The notes beneath the pieces are model-generated. The model was not told where the DNA came from and searched no databases. It worked only from the letters and a program-made list of their open reading frames with translations. A stretch of 64,000 nucleotides of DNA. Origin: Saccharopolyspora thermophila. GTDB taxonomy: Bacteria > Actinomycetota > Actinomycetes > Mycobacteriales > Pseudonocardiaceae. The stretch is taken from the NCBI RefSeq assembly GCF_014646075.1, contig NZ_BMMT01000001.1, forward strand, positions 62,001-126,000. Direction: 5' to 3'. The position numbers and the translations under genes were made by a program. Shown here in pieces: positions 29,099 through 37,220 of the stretch (its first letter is position 1; every line of letters begins with the position of its first letter).

Positions 29099-30346
29099 TC
29101 AGGCCAGCACAGCCTGCACCGAGTCACGGACGATCTGCAGCCCCTGCTCCAGTTCGTCATCCGACACGGTCAACGGCGGCATGATCTTGAGGACCTCGCT
29201 GCTGGGGCCGGAGGTCTCCATCAGCAGCTTGCGGTCGAACGCGGCCTTGGAGACCTTGCCCGCCACGTCGGTGTCCTCGAAGCCCAGGCCGCGCGCCAGG
29301 CCGCGGCCCTTGGCGACCGCGCCCTTGTGCTGGCTGGCGATCTCCTCCAGCACCGCGCCGACGCGCTCGCCCTTGGCGATGGTGGACTTCTCCAGCGTGT
29401 CGTCGGACCAGTACTGCCTGAGCGCCTCGGTGGCGGTGACGAACGCCGGGTTGTTGCCGCGGAAGGTGCCGTTGTGCTCGCCCGGCTCCCACACGTCGTG
29501 CTCCGGCTTGATCAGCGTCAGCGCCAGCGGTAGTCCGTAGCCGCCGATCGACTTGGACAGGCAGACGATGTCGGGCTGGATGCCGGCTTCCTCGAAGCTG
29601 AAGAACGGGCCGGTGCGGCCGCAGCCCATCTGCACGTCGTCGACGATCATCAGCATGCCGTGCTTCTGGCACAGCTCGTAGAGCCCGCGCAGCCACTCCG
29701 GGCGGGACGAGTTGATGCCGCCCTCGCCCTGCAGGGTCTCCACGATGACCGCGGCCGGTTCGTTGAGGCCGCTGCCGCTGTCCTCGAGCATCTTCTCGAA
29801 GTACAGGAAGTCGGGGACCTGGCCGTCGAAGTAGTCGTCGTAGGGCATGGGCGTGGCGTGCACCAACGGGATACCCGCGCCGCCGCGCTTCATCGAGTTC
29901 CCGGTGACCGACAGCGAGCCCAGTGTCATGCCGTGGAAGGCGTTGGTGAAGCTGATGATGGACTCACGGCCGGTGATCTTGCGGGCAAGCTTCAGCGCCG
30001 ACTCGACGGAGTTGGTGCCGGTCGGCCCGGGGAACTGGATCTTGTAGTTCAGCCCGCGCGGCTTGAGCACGGTTTCCTGGAACGTCTCCAGGAACTGGCG
30101 TTTGGCCACAGTGGACTGATCGAGGCCGTGGGTGACCCCGTCGCGCTCCAGGTACTCCAGCAGTTTCTTCTTCAGTACCGGGTTGTTGTGCCCGTAGTTC
30201 AGGGCGCCGGCGCCGGCGAAGAAGTCGAGGTAGGGGGTGCCGTCCTCGTCGTAGAGGTAGCTGCCGCGGGCGCGGTCGAAGACCGTCGGCCAGGTGCGGC
30301 TGTAGCTGCGGACTTCCGATTCCAGGGTTGCGAAGATGTCGTTCAC
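29099..30346 (-). CDS. ectB: Diaminobutyrate-2-oxoglutarate transaminase
   Basis: EctB makes L-2,4-diaminobutyrate from aspartate semialdehyde and glutamate. It is a class III PLP aminotransferase of 415 residues: [16 protein letters not shown] at the N-terminus, [19 protein letters not shown], the cofactor Asp in [12 protein letters not shown] and the Schiff-base Lys265 in [11 protein letters not shown]. The GTG at 30346 is chosen for the GGAGGAT site before it; an upstream extension of the frame overlaps ectA and is not conserved. It sits second in ectABC. Confidence 0.97.
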   Translation of the reverse strand: MNDIFATLESEVRSYSRTWPTVFDRARGSYLYDEDGTPYLDFFAGAGALNYGHNNPVLKKKLLEYLERDGVTHGLDQSTVAKRQFLETFQETVLKPRGLNYKIQFPGPTGTNSVESALKLARKITGRESIISFTNAFHGMTLGSLSVTGNSMKRGGAGIPLVHATPMPYDDYFDGQVPDFLYFEKMLEDSGSGLNEPAAVIVETLQGEGGINSSRPEWLRGLYELCQKHGMLMIVDDVQMGCGRTGPFFSFEEAGIQPDIVCLSKSIGGYGLPLALTLIKPEHDVWEPGEHNGTFRGNNPAFVTATEALRQYWSDDTLEKSTIAKGERVGAVLEEIASQHKGAVAKGRGLARGLGFEDTDVAGKVSKAAFDRKLLMETSGPSSEVLKIMPPLTVSDDELEQGLQIVRDSVQAVLA

Positions 30347-30428
30347 GACAATCCTCCGTTCGGCCGGGTCGCGGCGGTCGGCGTACCCGGCTGCTGCGAG
30401 TTTCGTGTTCTCAGTGCGGTGGAGGCGA

Positions 30429-30995
30429 TCAGAATCCGGCCGCCGTGGCCGGTGCCGGCGCGAACGGTCCGATGCGGTACAGGTCCTCCCCCAGGTGCGC
30501 ATCCGGGAACAGGTCGGCGCTGAACAGCTCACTGCGCTCCACCGGGACCTCGCGCTTGCGCGCCAGTGCGGTGAACAGGGCGATCGACGCGGCGTTGTCC
30601 GCGGTGATCGTCGTTTCCAGATACCGCACGCCGCGCGGGAGCACTCGGTCCACCAGGGTGCTCAGGAGCCGACCTGCCACGCCACCACCGCGCTGGAAGG
30701 CATCGACGGCGATCTGCCACACGACCAGCGTGTCGGGGGCGTCAGGCCGGATGTATCCGGTGACGAAGCCCACGACCGCACCGTCGATGCGTGCCACCGC
30801 GGAGGTTTGCGCGAAGTCCCGACACCACAGCAAATATGCGTAGGGCGAGTTCACATCGAGCACCGCCGAATCGCGGGCGATCCGGTGCAGCTCGGGGCCG
30901 TCCGCGACGACCGGAGTATCGATCTCCAACCGCCCGGCTGAACCGCTCCCGCCATTCCGTTCGGTGCTCTTATGGCTCGGGTTGTCGCCGGTCAT
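30429..30995 (-). CDS. ectA: L-2,4-diaminobutyrate N-gamma-acetyltransferase
   Basis: EctA is the GNAT enzyme that acetylates diaminobutyrate for ectoine synthesis. Residues about 20-175 form the GNAT fold: [16 protein letters not shown] is the EctA substrate motif, [21 protein letters not shown] is the acetyl-CoA loop, and [17 protein letters not shown] follows. The first 20 residues are a non-conserved polar tail. The ATG at 30995 lies about 9 nt after a TTAAGT -10 motif with no clear ribosome site, so a leaderless start is likely. It is the first gene of the operon. Confidence 0.95.
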   Translation of the reverse strand: MTGDNPSHKSTERNGGSGSAGRLEIDTPVVADGPELHRIARDSAVLDVNSPYAYLLWCRDFAQTSAVARIDGAVVGFVTGYIRPDAPDTLVVWQIAVDAFQRGGGVAGRLLSTLVDRVLPRGVRYLETTITADNAASIALFTALARKREVPVERSELFSADLFPDAHLGEDLYRIGPFAPAPATAAGF

Positions 30996-31004
30996 GCTTT
31001 GCCA

Positions 31005-31032
31005 ACTTAACAGAACATCCGTAACGCGTCAG
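31005..31032 (-). promoter_or_regulatory. Probable promoter of the ectABC(D) operon
   Basis: On the minus strand, CTGACG (31032-31027), a 16-nt spacer and TTAAGT (31010-31005) form a recognisable -35/-10 pair. The expected start point falls on or next to the ectA ATG. The A+T-richer stretch from here to about 31280 holds no gene. Confidence 0.5.
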
Positions 31033-31279
31033 GTTCTCGCGCGTTTGCTGGTCCGCCTACCAGGCGAGACGTGATTTTGCACGTGAGAAGCACTACAGAA
31101 ACATTGCAATTCGCTTCGGCACGATGCTACCGGGCGGTTCGCCGATATCCTGATCGATCGTTTTGATACCCCGTCTGACCTGCGGAAACGCTGATTTCTG
31201 ACAGTGTTTTCGGCGGCCTTCGGTGAACAGGATTCCGGTAGTCGAAAAGTGCCCGGATCGGGCGAACATCAAAGCGCGA

Positions 31280-31315
31280 CGGCCTGCCCGGGTGTCGACA
31301 CGCGCCCGGGCAGGC
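31280..31315 (-). terminator. Terminator of the serine protease gene
   Basis: A perfect 12-bp stem (GGCCTGCCCGGG with its complement) with a 12-nt loop lies 20 bp past the protease stop on the minus strand. Confidence 0.75.
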
Positions 31316-31334
31316 CACCTGGTGGTGGGCGCGG

Positions 31335-32060
31335 CTACACGCCCGCTACTGACTGGATCCAGGCGCGGTACTCGGTGATGTTGGTGTAGGCGGTGTTCTC
31401 CCGCCGGTCGCTCGTCGAGGCCACGCCGACCTGCACGTTTCCGGCGAACATGGGGCCACCGGAGTCGCCGCCGGCGGGGATGCCGTCGCCTCGGGTGGCG
31501 CAGACCGCGGTGCCGCCGCGGTAGTCGCTGCACGCGATGTCGGTCACGTTCACGTCGGCGACCTTGAGGATCTGCGACTGGCACTGGATCTCGGGTCGGT
31601 CGGTGCAGGTCGCGCCCCAGCCGTAGGTCTGCACGGTCTGGCCGACCCGGACGTCGCCGGGGGAGCCCAGTGGGGCGTACTCGGTCTGCACGGCGTGGTC
31701 GATGTTCACCAGGGCAAGGTCGGCGGTGTCGTGGACGTACACGCCGCCGGGCCTGGCCGACGCCCTCTCGCCCTGCGTCTGGTCGACGTTGCCGATGGTG
31801 AAGCTCACGCCGTCCCCAGCGCCGTCCACGCAGTGCTGCGCGGTCAGCACCCACTCGGGGGCGATGATGCTGGCGGTGCAGGTCTCGCGGCCGTCGACGA
31901 ACAGCCGGGCCGCCCACGGCGCGCTGTCGACCTCCCGACCGTCGATGATGGTGGGTCGGACGTCCGGCGGCGGGGCCTGGTCGGCCTGTGCCGGAGCGGT
32001 GAACGCCGCGGCGGCCAGTACGGCACCGGCGACGCCTGCGAGATTTCGGGCGAGCGACAC
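31335..32060 (-). CDS. Secreted trypsin-like serine protease
   Basis: The precursor is 241 residues from the GTG at 32060, which has GGAGGAG in front. Starting at the ATG at 32111 would add 17 residues and spoil the signal peptide. The Sec signal MSLARNLAGVAGAVLAAAAF ends near AQA. The S1 triad is complete: His76 (LTAQHC), Asp115 (TADLALV) and Ser201 (GDSGGP). Six cysteines allow three disulfides. The short pro-segment (DQAPPPDVRPTIIDGREV) suggests activation before IIDG. Its leader mRNA can fold over the ribosome site and a palindrome lies upstream. Confidence 0.93.
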   Translation of the reverse strand: MSLARNLAGVAGAVLAAAAFTAPAQADQAPPPDVRPTIIDGREVDSAPWAARLFVDGRETCTASIIAPEWVLTAQHCVDGAGDGVSFTIGNVDQTQGERASARPGGVYVHDTADLALVNIDHAVQTEYAPLGSPGDVRVGQTVQTYGWGATCTDRPEIQCQSQILKVADVNVTDIACSDYRGGTAVCATRGDGIPAGGDSGGPMFAGNVQVGVASTSDRRENTAYTNITEYRAWIQSVAGV

Positions 32061-32067
32061 GCTGATC

Positions 32068-32099
32068 TCCTCCGGTTCGAAGCAGTGTTTGAACCGGAG
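32068..32099 (-). promoter_or_regulatory. Leader hairpin masking the protease ribosome site
   Basis: On the minus-strand transcript CTCCGGTTC pairs with GAACCGGAG (9 bp, 12-nt loop). The 3' arm runs into the GGAGGAG ribosome site, and four more pairs (GATC/GATC) can form beyond a 3-nt bulge. Folding would hide the Shine-Dalgarno sequence. Confidence 0.45.
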
Positions 32100-32106
32100 A
32101 TCAGAG

Positions 32107-32124
32107 TTCACTCGATCGAGTGAA
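32107..32124. promoter_or_regulatory. 18-bp palindromic operator upstream of the protease gene
   Basis: TTCACTCGATCGAGTGAA is a perfect 18-bp palindrome about 47 bp before the protease start, next to an A+T-rich promoter-like stretch (32125-32160). The regulator is not known; the size and perfection suit a TetR, MarR or GntR dimer. Confidence 0.5.
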
Positions 32125-32250
32125 TATGGCTATTGGTTGAGCACAACTCGCCAATTTATGGGAACAGGCGGAAATGATCACGATGCCGCCGCCGGATGGG
32201 GTTGCAATCGGCCGCAGTTCACGGATTTCCCGAATCGGCGGGGGAACGAG

Positions 32251-32398
32251 ATGAAGATCGACGAGTACCGCCCGGGCACGCCGTGCTGGGGTGACATGGC
32301 CGGTCCGGACCTGGCGGTGTCGAAGGACTTCTCCGGGCTTCGAGGACGGACACCGCGGCGCGGGCTTCACCGCCATCCGGGTGGCCGCGCACCAGTAG
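32251..32398 (+). pseudogene. Remnant of a VOC/glyoxalase-family gene
   Basis: After GGGGGAACGAG, an ATG opens MKIDEYRPGTPCWGDMAGPD followed by LAVSKDFSGL, the N-terminus of VOC-family proteins (usually VSKAFYSGLFGW). After about 30 codons the similarity stops. In another frame the DNA reads EDGHRGAGFTAIRVAAHQ and a stop (32396-32398), which looks like a protein C-terminus. The central 200-250 residues are missing and the frame is shifted, so the gene is an internally deleted relic. The C-terminal match is less certain than the N-terminal one. Confidence 0.55.
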
Positions 32399-32439
32399 TC
32401 CACTGTGGATACCCGGATTTCCCGATGCCACCGGGCGGG

Positions 32440-33270
32440 TTACGCGTCGCGGCGCCGTTCGAGGGCCGGGCGGACGCGGCGGTACAGGCGCGTCCGGCGG
32501 TGCCGGGAGGCGCGGTCGTTGGCGATGACGACGGCCACCCAGGGCAGCGCGCCGGTGACGATCACGATCACCAGGGCCAGCAACCAGAAGTGCGCCAGGA
32601 GCCCGGCGGCGGTGAAACCGACCAGGTGCACCACCATGAGGACCGCGTAAACCCGCTTGCGGTGCCGCTGCTCGTCGTCGAACGAGGGCTCCGCATCGGT
32701 GATCAGAACGGGTTCTGGGCGCCGCCCACGTCGCATGGGCCACCTCCGGAGTCGGCCACCTTGAGGTTTACCCAGCGTGGCGCGGCCGGAAGCCTGGTCA
32801 CTCCACCGCCTGCCCAACTCGCGGTACTCCTTGACAACCAGCACGATGATCACGACGTCCAGCAGCGCCAGCCCGGCCAGCAGCGGTGACCGGGTCTGCA
32901 CCGCGCGCAGTACCTCGAAGAGCACGAACAGGCCCAGCGCGGCGACCGCGACCGGGTACATCGGCCGGACCCGCCGCAGCAGCGCCACGACCAGAACGAG
33001 CTTGATCACGCCGTGCAGCAGCAGGTAGGTGATCACGAAGGCGCGGCTGCCGTCCTCCGCGAAGTGCCGCACCGCCACCTCGAAGTGCCCGGCCAGCGCC
33101 CCGGTGGGCGGACCGAGCAGGTCGCGCGTGACGACGGCGTGCGCCAGCCGCGAGACCTCCGCCGGGGCCACGACCAGCAGTAGCACCCCGCCGACCAGCT
33201 GGACGGCCCCATCCAGCCCCTTGAGCCAGACGGCGACCCGGAACAGCCGGTCGGTCACCGTGGCAGCCAT
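32440..33270 (-). CDS. Membrane protein: DUF2127 fused to DUF3099
   Basis: Residues 1-160 are a four-helix DUF2127 protein (AVWLKGLDGAVQLVGGVLLL; HGVIKLVLVVALLRR; VLVVKEYRELGRR). A basic linker leads to a DUF3099 domain with two helices (PVLITDAEPSFDDEQRHRKR; ALPWVAVVIANDRA). These are usually separate small proteins. Within the frame an ATG at 32736 follows GGAGG by 6 nt and would make the DUF3099 part alone (98 residues), so both a fusion and a shorter product may be made. The ATG at 33270 is the likeliest start, though without a strong ribosome site. Function unknown. Confidence 0.75.
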   Translation of the reverse strand: MAATVTDRLFRVAVWLKGLDGAVQLVGGVLLLVVAPAEVSRLAHAVVTRDLLGPPTGALAGHFEVAVRHFAEDGSRAFVITYLLLHGVIKLVLVVALLRRVRPMYPVAVAALGLFVLFEVLRAVQTRSPLLAGLALLDVVIIVLVVKEYRELGRRWSDQASGRATLGKPQGGRLRRWPMRRGRRPEPVLITDAEPSFDDEQRHRKRVYAVLMVVHLVGFTAAGLLAHFWLLALVIVIVTGALPWVAVVIANDRASRHRRTRLYRRVRPALERRRDA

Positions 33271-33390
33271 GCCCCCATGATGCCCGCGCAACCACCACGC
33301 TCCCGCCACAGAAACACCGCCGCCCCGGCCCCGGGGAAGGTGCGTGCGCCCGTCCCGAGCGAGGCGGGTGCGTTCGCCCTGGACGGGGTG

Positions 33391-33445
33391 GGCTCCCAGA
33401 TTTGGGCGCTCGCGGAAGTCCCACCCGGGCGCTCGCGGGAGCCTC
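33391..33445. repeat. Intergenic repeat tract with GGGCGCTCGCGG direct repeats
   Basis: GGGCGCTCGCGG occurs at 33404-33415 and 33427-33438. The tract opens with GGCTCCCAGATTTGGG, related to the sequences at 18509 and 44067, and GGCTCCC at its start can pair with GGGAGCC at its end. Nothing else is seen in the 33271-33510 gap. Confidence 0.35.
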
Positions 33446-33525
33446 GCCTGGGTGGTCGTCCGGGGTGAGCGTGTCCGCGGGCTCCGGGGCGGGATCGCGC
33501 GTCGACCACAGACGAAAAGTGAGAC

Positions 33526-33561
33526 GGAACGCGCCTGGTCAGTGATGGTCTGGCGCGTTCC
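33526..33561 (-). terminator. Rho-independent terminator of tRNA-Thr
   Basis: On the minus strand a perfect 10-bp stem (GGAACGCGCC/GGCGCGTTCC) lies 16 nt beyond the tRNA and is followed by the T-rich stretch GTCTCACTTTTCGTC. This is the clearest classical terminator in the window. Confidence 0.85.
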
Positions 33562-33577
33562 CGCTGGTAACCTCGGA

Positions 33578-33649
33578 GCCGCTGAGGGGGCTCGAACCCC
33601 TGACCATCCGCTTACAAGGCGGGCGCTCTACCAACTGAGCTACAGCGGC
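33578..33649 (-). tRNA. tRNA-Thr (anticodon TGT)
   Basis: The 72-nt minus-strand sequence folds as a full cloverleaf: acceptor GCCGCTG/CAGCGGC, D arm GCTC-AGTTGGTA-GAGC, anticodon loop CTTGTAA with anticodon TGT (reads ACA), 5-nt variable loop TGGTC, and T arm AGGGG-TTCGAGC-CCCCT. The pair at the top of the anticodon stem (27-43) is a C-A mismatch. CCA is not encoded. Confidence 0.96.
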
Positions 33650-33881
33650 GTGCACTCTTCCCGTGCGAGGACATCGTAAGCGGCGGGGTGCGCGGCTCGG
33701 GAAGCGGCCGCTCGACTTCTCGCGGACAGTGGTCGCCGACCCGGTGGGACGGCCGGGGTTTCCAGTGATGGACGCCATAGATGGTGGGTGCAACGGTCAA
33801 CTCATGACAGGCGATGCCCGAGGGGAAGATCAGGCACGGCGGTCCGCTCGCAGGGCTGCGCGGCAGGGAGGGAAACCAGCA

Positions 33882-35321
33882 GTGGGAATCACGCAGCGCG
33901 CCCGCGGTGTGCTGCGGCGGCGCGACCCGGACGCCACCATCCCGCCGGGGGCGCGCAGCGTCGTCTACGGGCCCGCACTGCCCGACGAGTCAACCGTCCA
34001 CCTCGTGCTGGATCTCGGCCTCCGCATCGGCGAGGTGCAGATGGCCAGCGGCGCCGGTGCCTCCGACGTCACCGCGACGATCATCGCCGTCGTCAGCGCG
34101 TACGGCCTGCCGCACTGCGAGGTCGACGTCATCTACACGTCGATCACCGTCTCCTGCTACCGCGGCACCGAGCTGCCGCCCGTCACCTCGATGCGGGTCG
34201 TCCGCAACCGCTCCACCGACTACACCCGGCTTGCCGACGTCGAGGAGCTGCTGCGGCGGATCACCGCGAACGACATCTCCGCCGCCGACGCCTACGCCGA
34301 ACTCGACCGCATCACCACCGCGCCGCACCCGTTCCCGCGGTGGGTCGCGACGCTCGCCTGGGCGGGCATGGCCGCGTCCCTGGCCGTGCTGCTCGGCGGC
34401 GGCACCGAACCGATGCTGCCGCTGATCGCCGCCGCGGCCACCGCGCTGGTGGACCGCATCGGCCGGGTGCTCAACCGGCGCGCATTGCCGTTCTTCTTCC
34501 AGCAGGCGGTCGGCGGCGCCGTCGCCACCAGCGTCGCGCTGGCCTGCTACGCCAGCGGCCTGCTGACCAACGCGGCCCTGGCGGTGGCCTCCTGCATCAT
34601 CGTGCTGCTGTCCGGTTTGACCGTCGTCGGCTCCATGCAGGACGCGATCACCGGGTACAACGTCACCGCCGCGGGGCGCATCGCCGAACTCGCCCTGATG
34701 TCCGCCGGGCTGATCGCGGGCGTCGTCCTGGCCCTCTACGTCGGCCTGCGCCTCGGCGGCGACACGGTCAGCGGCCTCGACGTGCAGACCATCGGCCGCG
34801 CCGACGTGCTCGCCCCCGCCCTGCACCTGCCGGTGCAGCTGCTCGCCGGTGCCTCCACCTCCGCCTGCTTCGCGCTCGCCAGCTACGCGCCGCCGCGCCC
34901 GCTGCTCGTCGCCGGGATCAGTGGTGCCGTCGCCGCCGCCGTGCACGCGCTGTTGACGCTGGCCGACGTGCACACCGTGCTGGCCGGGGCCGTTGCGACC
35001 ACTGTGGTCGGTTTGGCCGGCGGGATCACCGCGCGCCGACTGCGCATCCCCGTGCTGGTGATCGCCGTGTCCGGCGTGGCTCCGCTGCTGCCTGGTCTGT
35101 CCACCTACCGCGGGCTGTACGAGCTGTCCGTGCTGGGTAGTCCTTCCGGGGTGGCGACCCTGATGCTCGCCGTCGCGACCGGGCTCGCGCTCGGGGCCGG
35201 CGTCGTGCTGGGCGAGTACCTTGCCCAGCCGGTCCGCACCAGGCTGGGCAGGCTCGAGCGGCGCATCTCCGGGCCGCGCATGTCCGGGCCGCTGCGCCCC
35301 ACCAGACGGCGGTTGGATTGA
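33882..35321 (+). CDS. ThrE-like threonine/serine exporter family protein
   Basis: Residues 1-150 are the cytosolic DUF1212 (ThrE) domain, with [38 protein letters not shown] and [12 protein letters not shown] before the first helix. About ten membrane segments follow in two ThrE repeats. The corynebacterial founder exports threonine and serine. The GTG at 33882 has GGAGGG at a good distance; an ATG at 33804 in the same frame would add an Arg-rich stretch. The 479-residue size is normal. It sits beside tRNA-Thr, probably by chance. The substrate is inferred from the family. Confidence 0.85.
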   Translation: MGITQRARGVLRRRDPDATIPPGARSVVYGPALPDESTVHLVLDLGLRIGEVQMASGAGASDVTATIIAVVSAYGLPHCEVDVIYTSITVSCYRGTELPPVTSMRVVRNRSTDYTRLADVEELLRRITANDISAADAYAELDRITTAPHPFPRWVATLAWAGMAASLAVLLGGGTEPMLPLIAAAATALVDRIGRVLNRRALPFFFQQAVGGAVATSVALACYASGLLTNAALAVASCIIVLLSGLTVVGSMQDAITGYNVTAAGRIAELALMSAGLIAGVVLALYVGLRLGGDTVSGLDVQTIGRADVLAPALHLPVQLLAGASTSACFALASYAPPRPLLVAGISGAVAAAVHALLTLADVHTVLAGAVATTVVGLAGGITARRLRIPVLVIAVSGVAPLLPGLSTYRGLYELSVLGSPSGVATLMLAVATGLALGAGVVLGEYLAQPVRTRLGRLERRISGPRMSGPLRPTRRRLD

Positions 35322-35423
35322 TCAGCGGTGAGCTTTCGGGACTGCCAGGACGGGCCGAAAGCCCCACCGGTTGGTCCGTCCGATTTGCACCACAAGCAGC
35401 ACGCACTCCGAGGCGGATTTGGC

Positions 35424-35429
35424 TAGCCT
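35424..35429 (+). promoter_or_regulatory. -10 motif for otsA
   Basis: TAGCCT lies 36 nt before the otsA GTG, and here the leader does contain a ribosome site (GGGAGGA). Unlike several genes in this window, otsA is therefore read with a short 5' leader. Confidence 0.45.
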
Positions 35430-35464
35430 CGCGGCAGGTGGAGAACAGGGCGGGAGGACAACCG

Positions 35465-36904
35465 GTGAGCAAGGGCAGCGGGCCCAATCGAGCGGATTTC
35501 GTCGTCGTCGCCAATCGGCTGCCGGTGGATCTGGAACGCCTCGACGACGGCACCGAGCGTTGGAAGCACAGCCCCGGTGGTCTGGTGACCGCGCTGGAGC
35601 CGTTCCTGCGCGCCCGCCGCGGGGCGTGGGTGGGCTGGCCCGGGGTGGCCGACGTCGAGGTCGATCCGTTCACCGACGACGGCCTGCAGCTGCACCCGGT
35701 TCCGCTGTCGGGCGCGGAGTTCGCCGAGTACTACGAGGGTTTCTCCAACGCCACGCTGTGGCCGCTGTACCACGACGTCGTGGTGCCGCCGGTGTTCGAC
35801 CGCTCCTGGTGGAACGCCTACCGCCAGGTGAACCGGCGCTTCGCGCAGGCCGCCGCCGAGGTCAGCGCCGAGGGCGCGACGGTGTGGGTACAGGACTACC
35901 AGTTGCAGCTGGTCCCGGCGATGCTGCGGGAGCTGCGCCCCGACCTGCGGATCGGGTTCTTCCTGCACATCCCGTTCCCGCCGGTCGAGCTGTTCATGCA
36001 GCTGCCGTGGCGCACCGAGATCGTGCGCGGCCTGCTCGGCGCCGACCTGGTCGGCTTCCACCGGCCCGGCGGGGCGCAGAACTTCCTGTGGCTGGCCCGG
36101 CGGCTGGCCGGGTTCGAACCCAGCCGCGGCCAGGTCGGGGTGCGGTCCCGGCCCGGCGTGGTGCAGGTCGGGGACCGGACCGTGCGGGTCGGCGCGTTCC
36201 CGATCTCCATCGCCTCGGCCGAGCTGGACCGGCTGGCCCGCACCAAGGAGATCCAGCAGCGCGTCCGGACCCTGCGCGCCGAGCTGGGTAACCCGCGCAA
36301 GATCATGCTCGGCGTCGACCGGCTCGACTACACCAAGGGCATCGACGTACGGCTGCACGCCATGCACGAGCTGCTCGCCGAGGGGCACATCAAGGCCGAG
36401 GACGTGACGATGATCCAGATCGCCACGCCCAGCCGGGAACGTGTCGAGCACTACAAGCAGATGCGGGAGGACATCGAGCGCGAGGTCGGGCGGATCAACG
36501 GCGAGTTCGGCCGCGTCGGCCACCCCGCCGTGCACTACCTGCACACCTCGGTGGATCGCAAGGACCTGGTGGCGTTCTACTGCGCCGCCGACGTCATGGT
36601 CGTGACCCCGGTCCGCGACGGCATGAACCTGGTGTGCAAGGAGTACGTGGCCTGCCGCTATGACCTCGGTGGGGCCCTGGTGCTCAGCGAGTTCGCCGGT
36701 GCCGCGGCTGAGCTCACTAGTGCGTTTCTGGTGAATCCCCATAACCTGGATGGGGTGAAGGACGCGTTGCTCGCGGCCCTCGACATCGACGAGGCCGAGG
36801 GACGCCGTAGGATGCGCGCACTGCGCAGGCAAGTGCTCACGCACGATGTCGACCGCTGGGCGCGGTCGTTCCTGGAGGCGTTGGGCACGCCTGCGGCGGA
36901 GTAG
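35465..36904 (+). CDS. otsA: Alpha,alpha-trehalose-phosphate synthase (UDP- or GDP-forming)
   Basis: OtsA joins a nucleotide-activated glucose to glucose 6-phosphate. It is a retaining GT20 enzyme. The GTG at 35465 follows GGGAGGA and gives [14 protein letters not shown]. Active-site segments are [50 protein letters not shown] and [18 protein letters not shown] with [11 protein letters not shown] for the sugar nucleotide. Length (479 residues) is normal. The otsB-GH15 fusion lies downstream after a 316-bp gap with a possible terminator, so the two steps may be separately controlled. Confidence 0.96.
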   Translation: MSKGSGPNRADFVVVANRLPVDLERLDDGTERWKHSPGGLVTALEPFLRARRGAWVGWPGVADVEVDPFTDDGLQLHPVPLSGAEFAEYYEGFSNATLWPLYHDVVVPPVFDRSWWNAYRQVNRRFAQAAAEVSAEGATVWVQDYQLQLVPAMLRELRPDLRIGFFLHIPFPPVELFMQLPWRTEIVRGLLGADLVGFHRPGGAQNFLWLARRLAGFEPSRGQVGVRSRPGVVQVGDRTVRVGAFPISIASAELDRLARTKEIQQRVRTLRAELGNPRKIMLGVDRLDYTKGIDVRLHAMHELLAEGHIKAEDVTMIQIATPSRERVEHYKQMREDIEREVGRINGEFGRVGHPAVHYLHTSVDRKDLVAFYCAADVMVVTPVRDGMNLVCKEYVACRYDLGGALVLSEFAGAAAELTSAFLVNPHNLDGVKDALLAALDIDEAEGRRRMRALRRQVLTHDVDRWARSFLEALGTPAAE

Positions 36905-37026
36905 ACATCGCGAGGATGTGGGAGGTTCGGCGTGCGCAACTGCATCGCGGCGTCAGGCGAGCGGCGCCAGCCGCTTCCGAGCGTTCCCGCAACCGGTAAA
37001 CCGGTCCCGTCCGAGTGTCACTGGTC

Positions 37027-37061
37027 CGCGTGATGCGGAGGGGGTTCCCGACGCTCCGCGT
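37027..37061 (+). terminator. Hairpin in the otsA-otsB gap
   Basis: GTGATGCGGAG can pair with CTCCGCGTCAC (11 bp including one G-U) around a 13-nt loop. It may terminate otsA. The rest of the 36905-37220 gap shows no gene; GATACTGAT near 37133 may hold a -10 for otsB. Confidence 0.4.
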
Positions 37062-37220
37062 CACCGACCGATCCACGCGCTTCCTTCGCTGCGAGTAAAC
37101 GGTCCGAAACACGGACAGGCACAGCGTCAGCGATACTGATCCAGTCCGGTCGCCGTCAGCGGTCACATCGACGACGAGAACCGGATCGATCCACCCGACC
37201 CGACCGCGCCCCTGAGGAGT

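Noticed and set aside
33578..33882. Functional link between tRNA-Thr and the ThrE-like exporter
   Set aside because: They are divergent neighbours with separate signals, the tRNA has its own terminator, and no shared control is visible.
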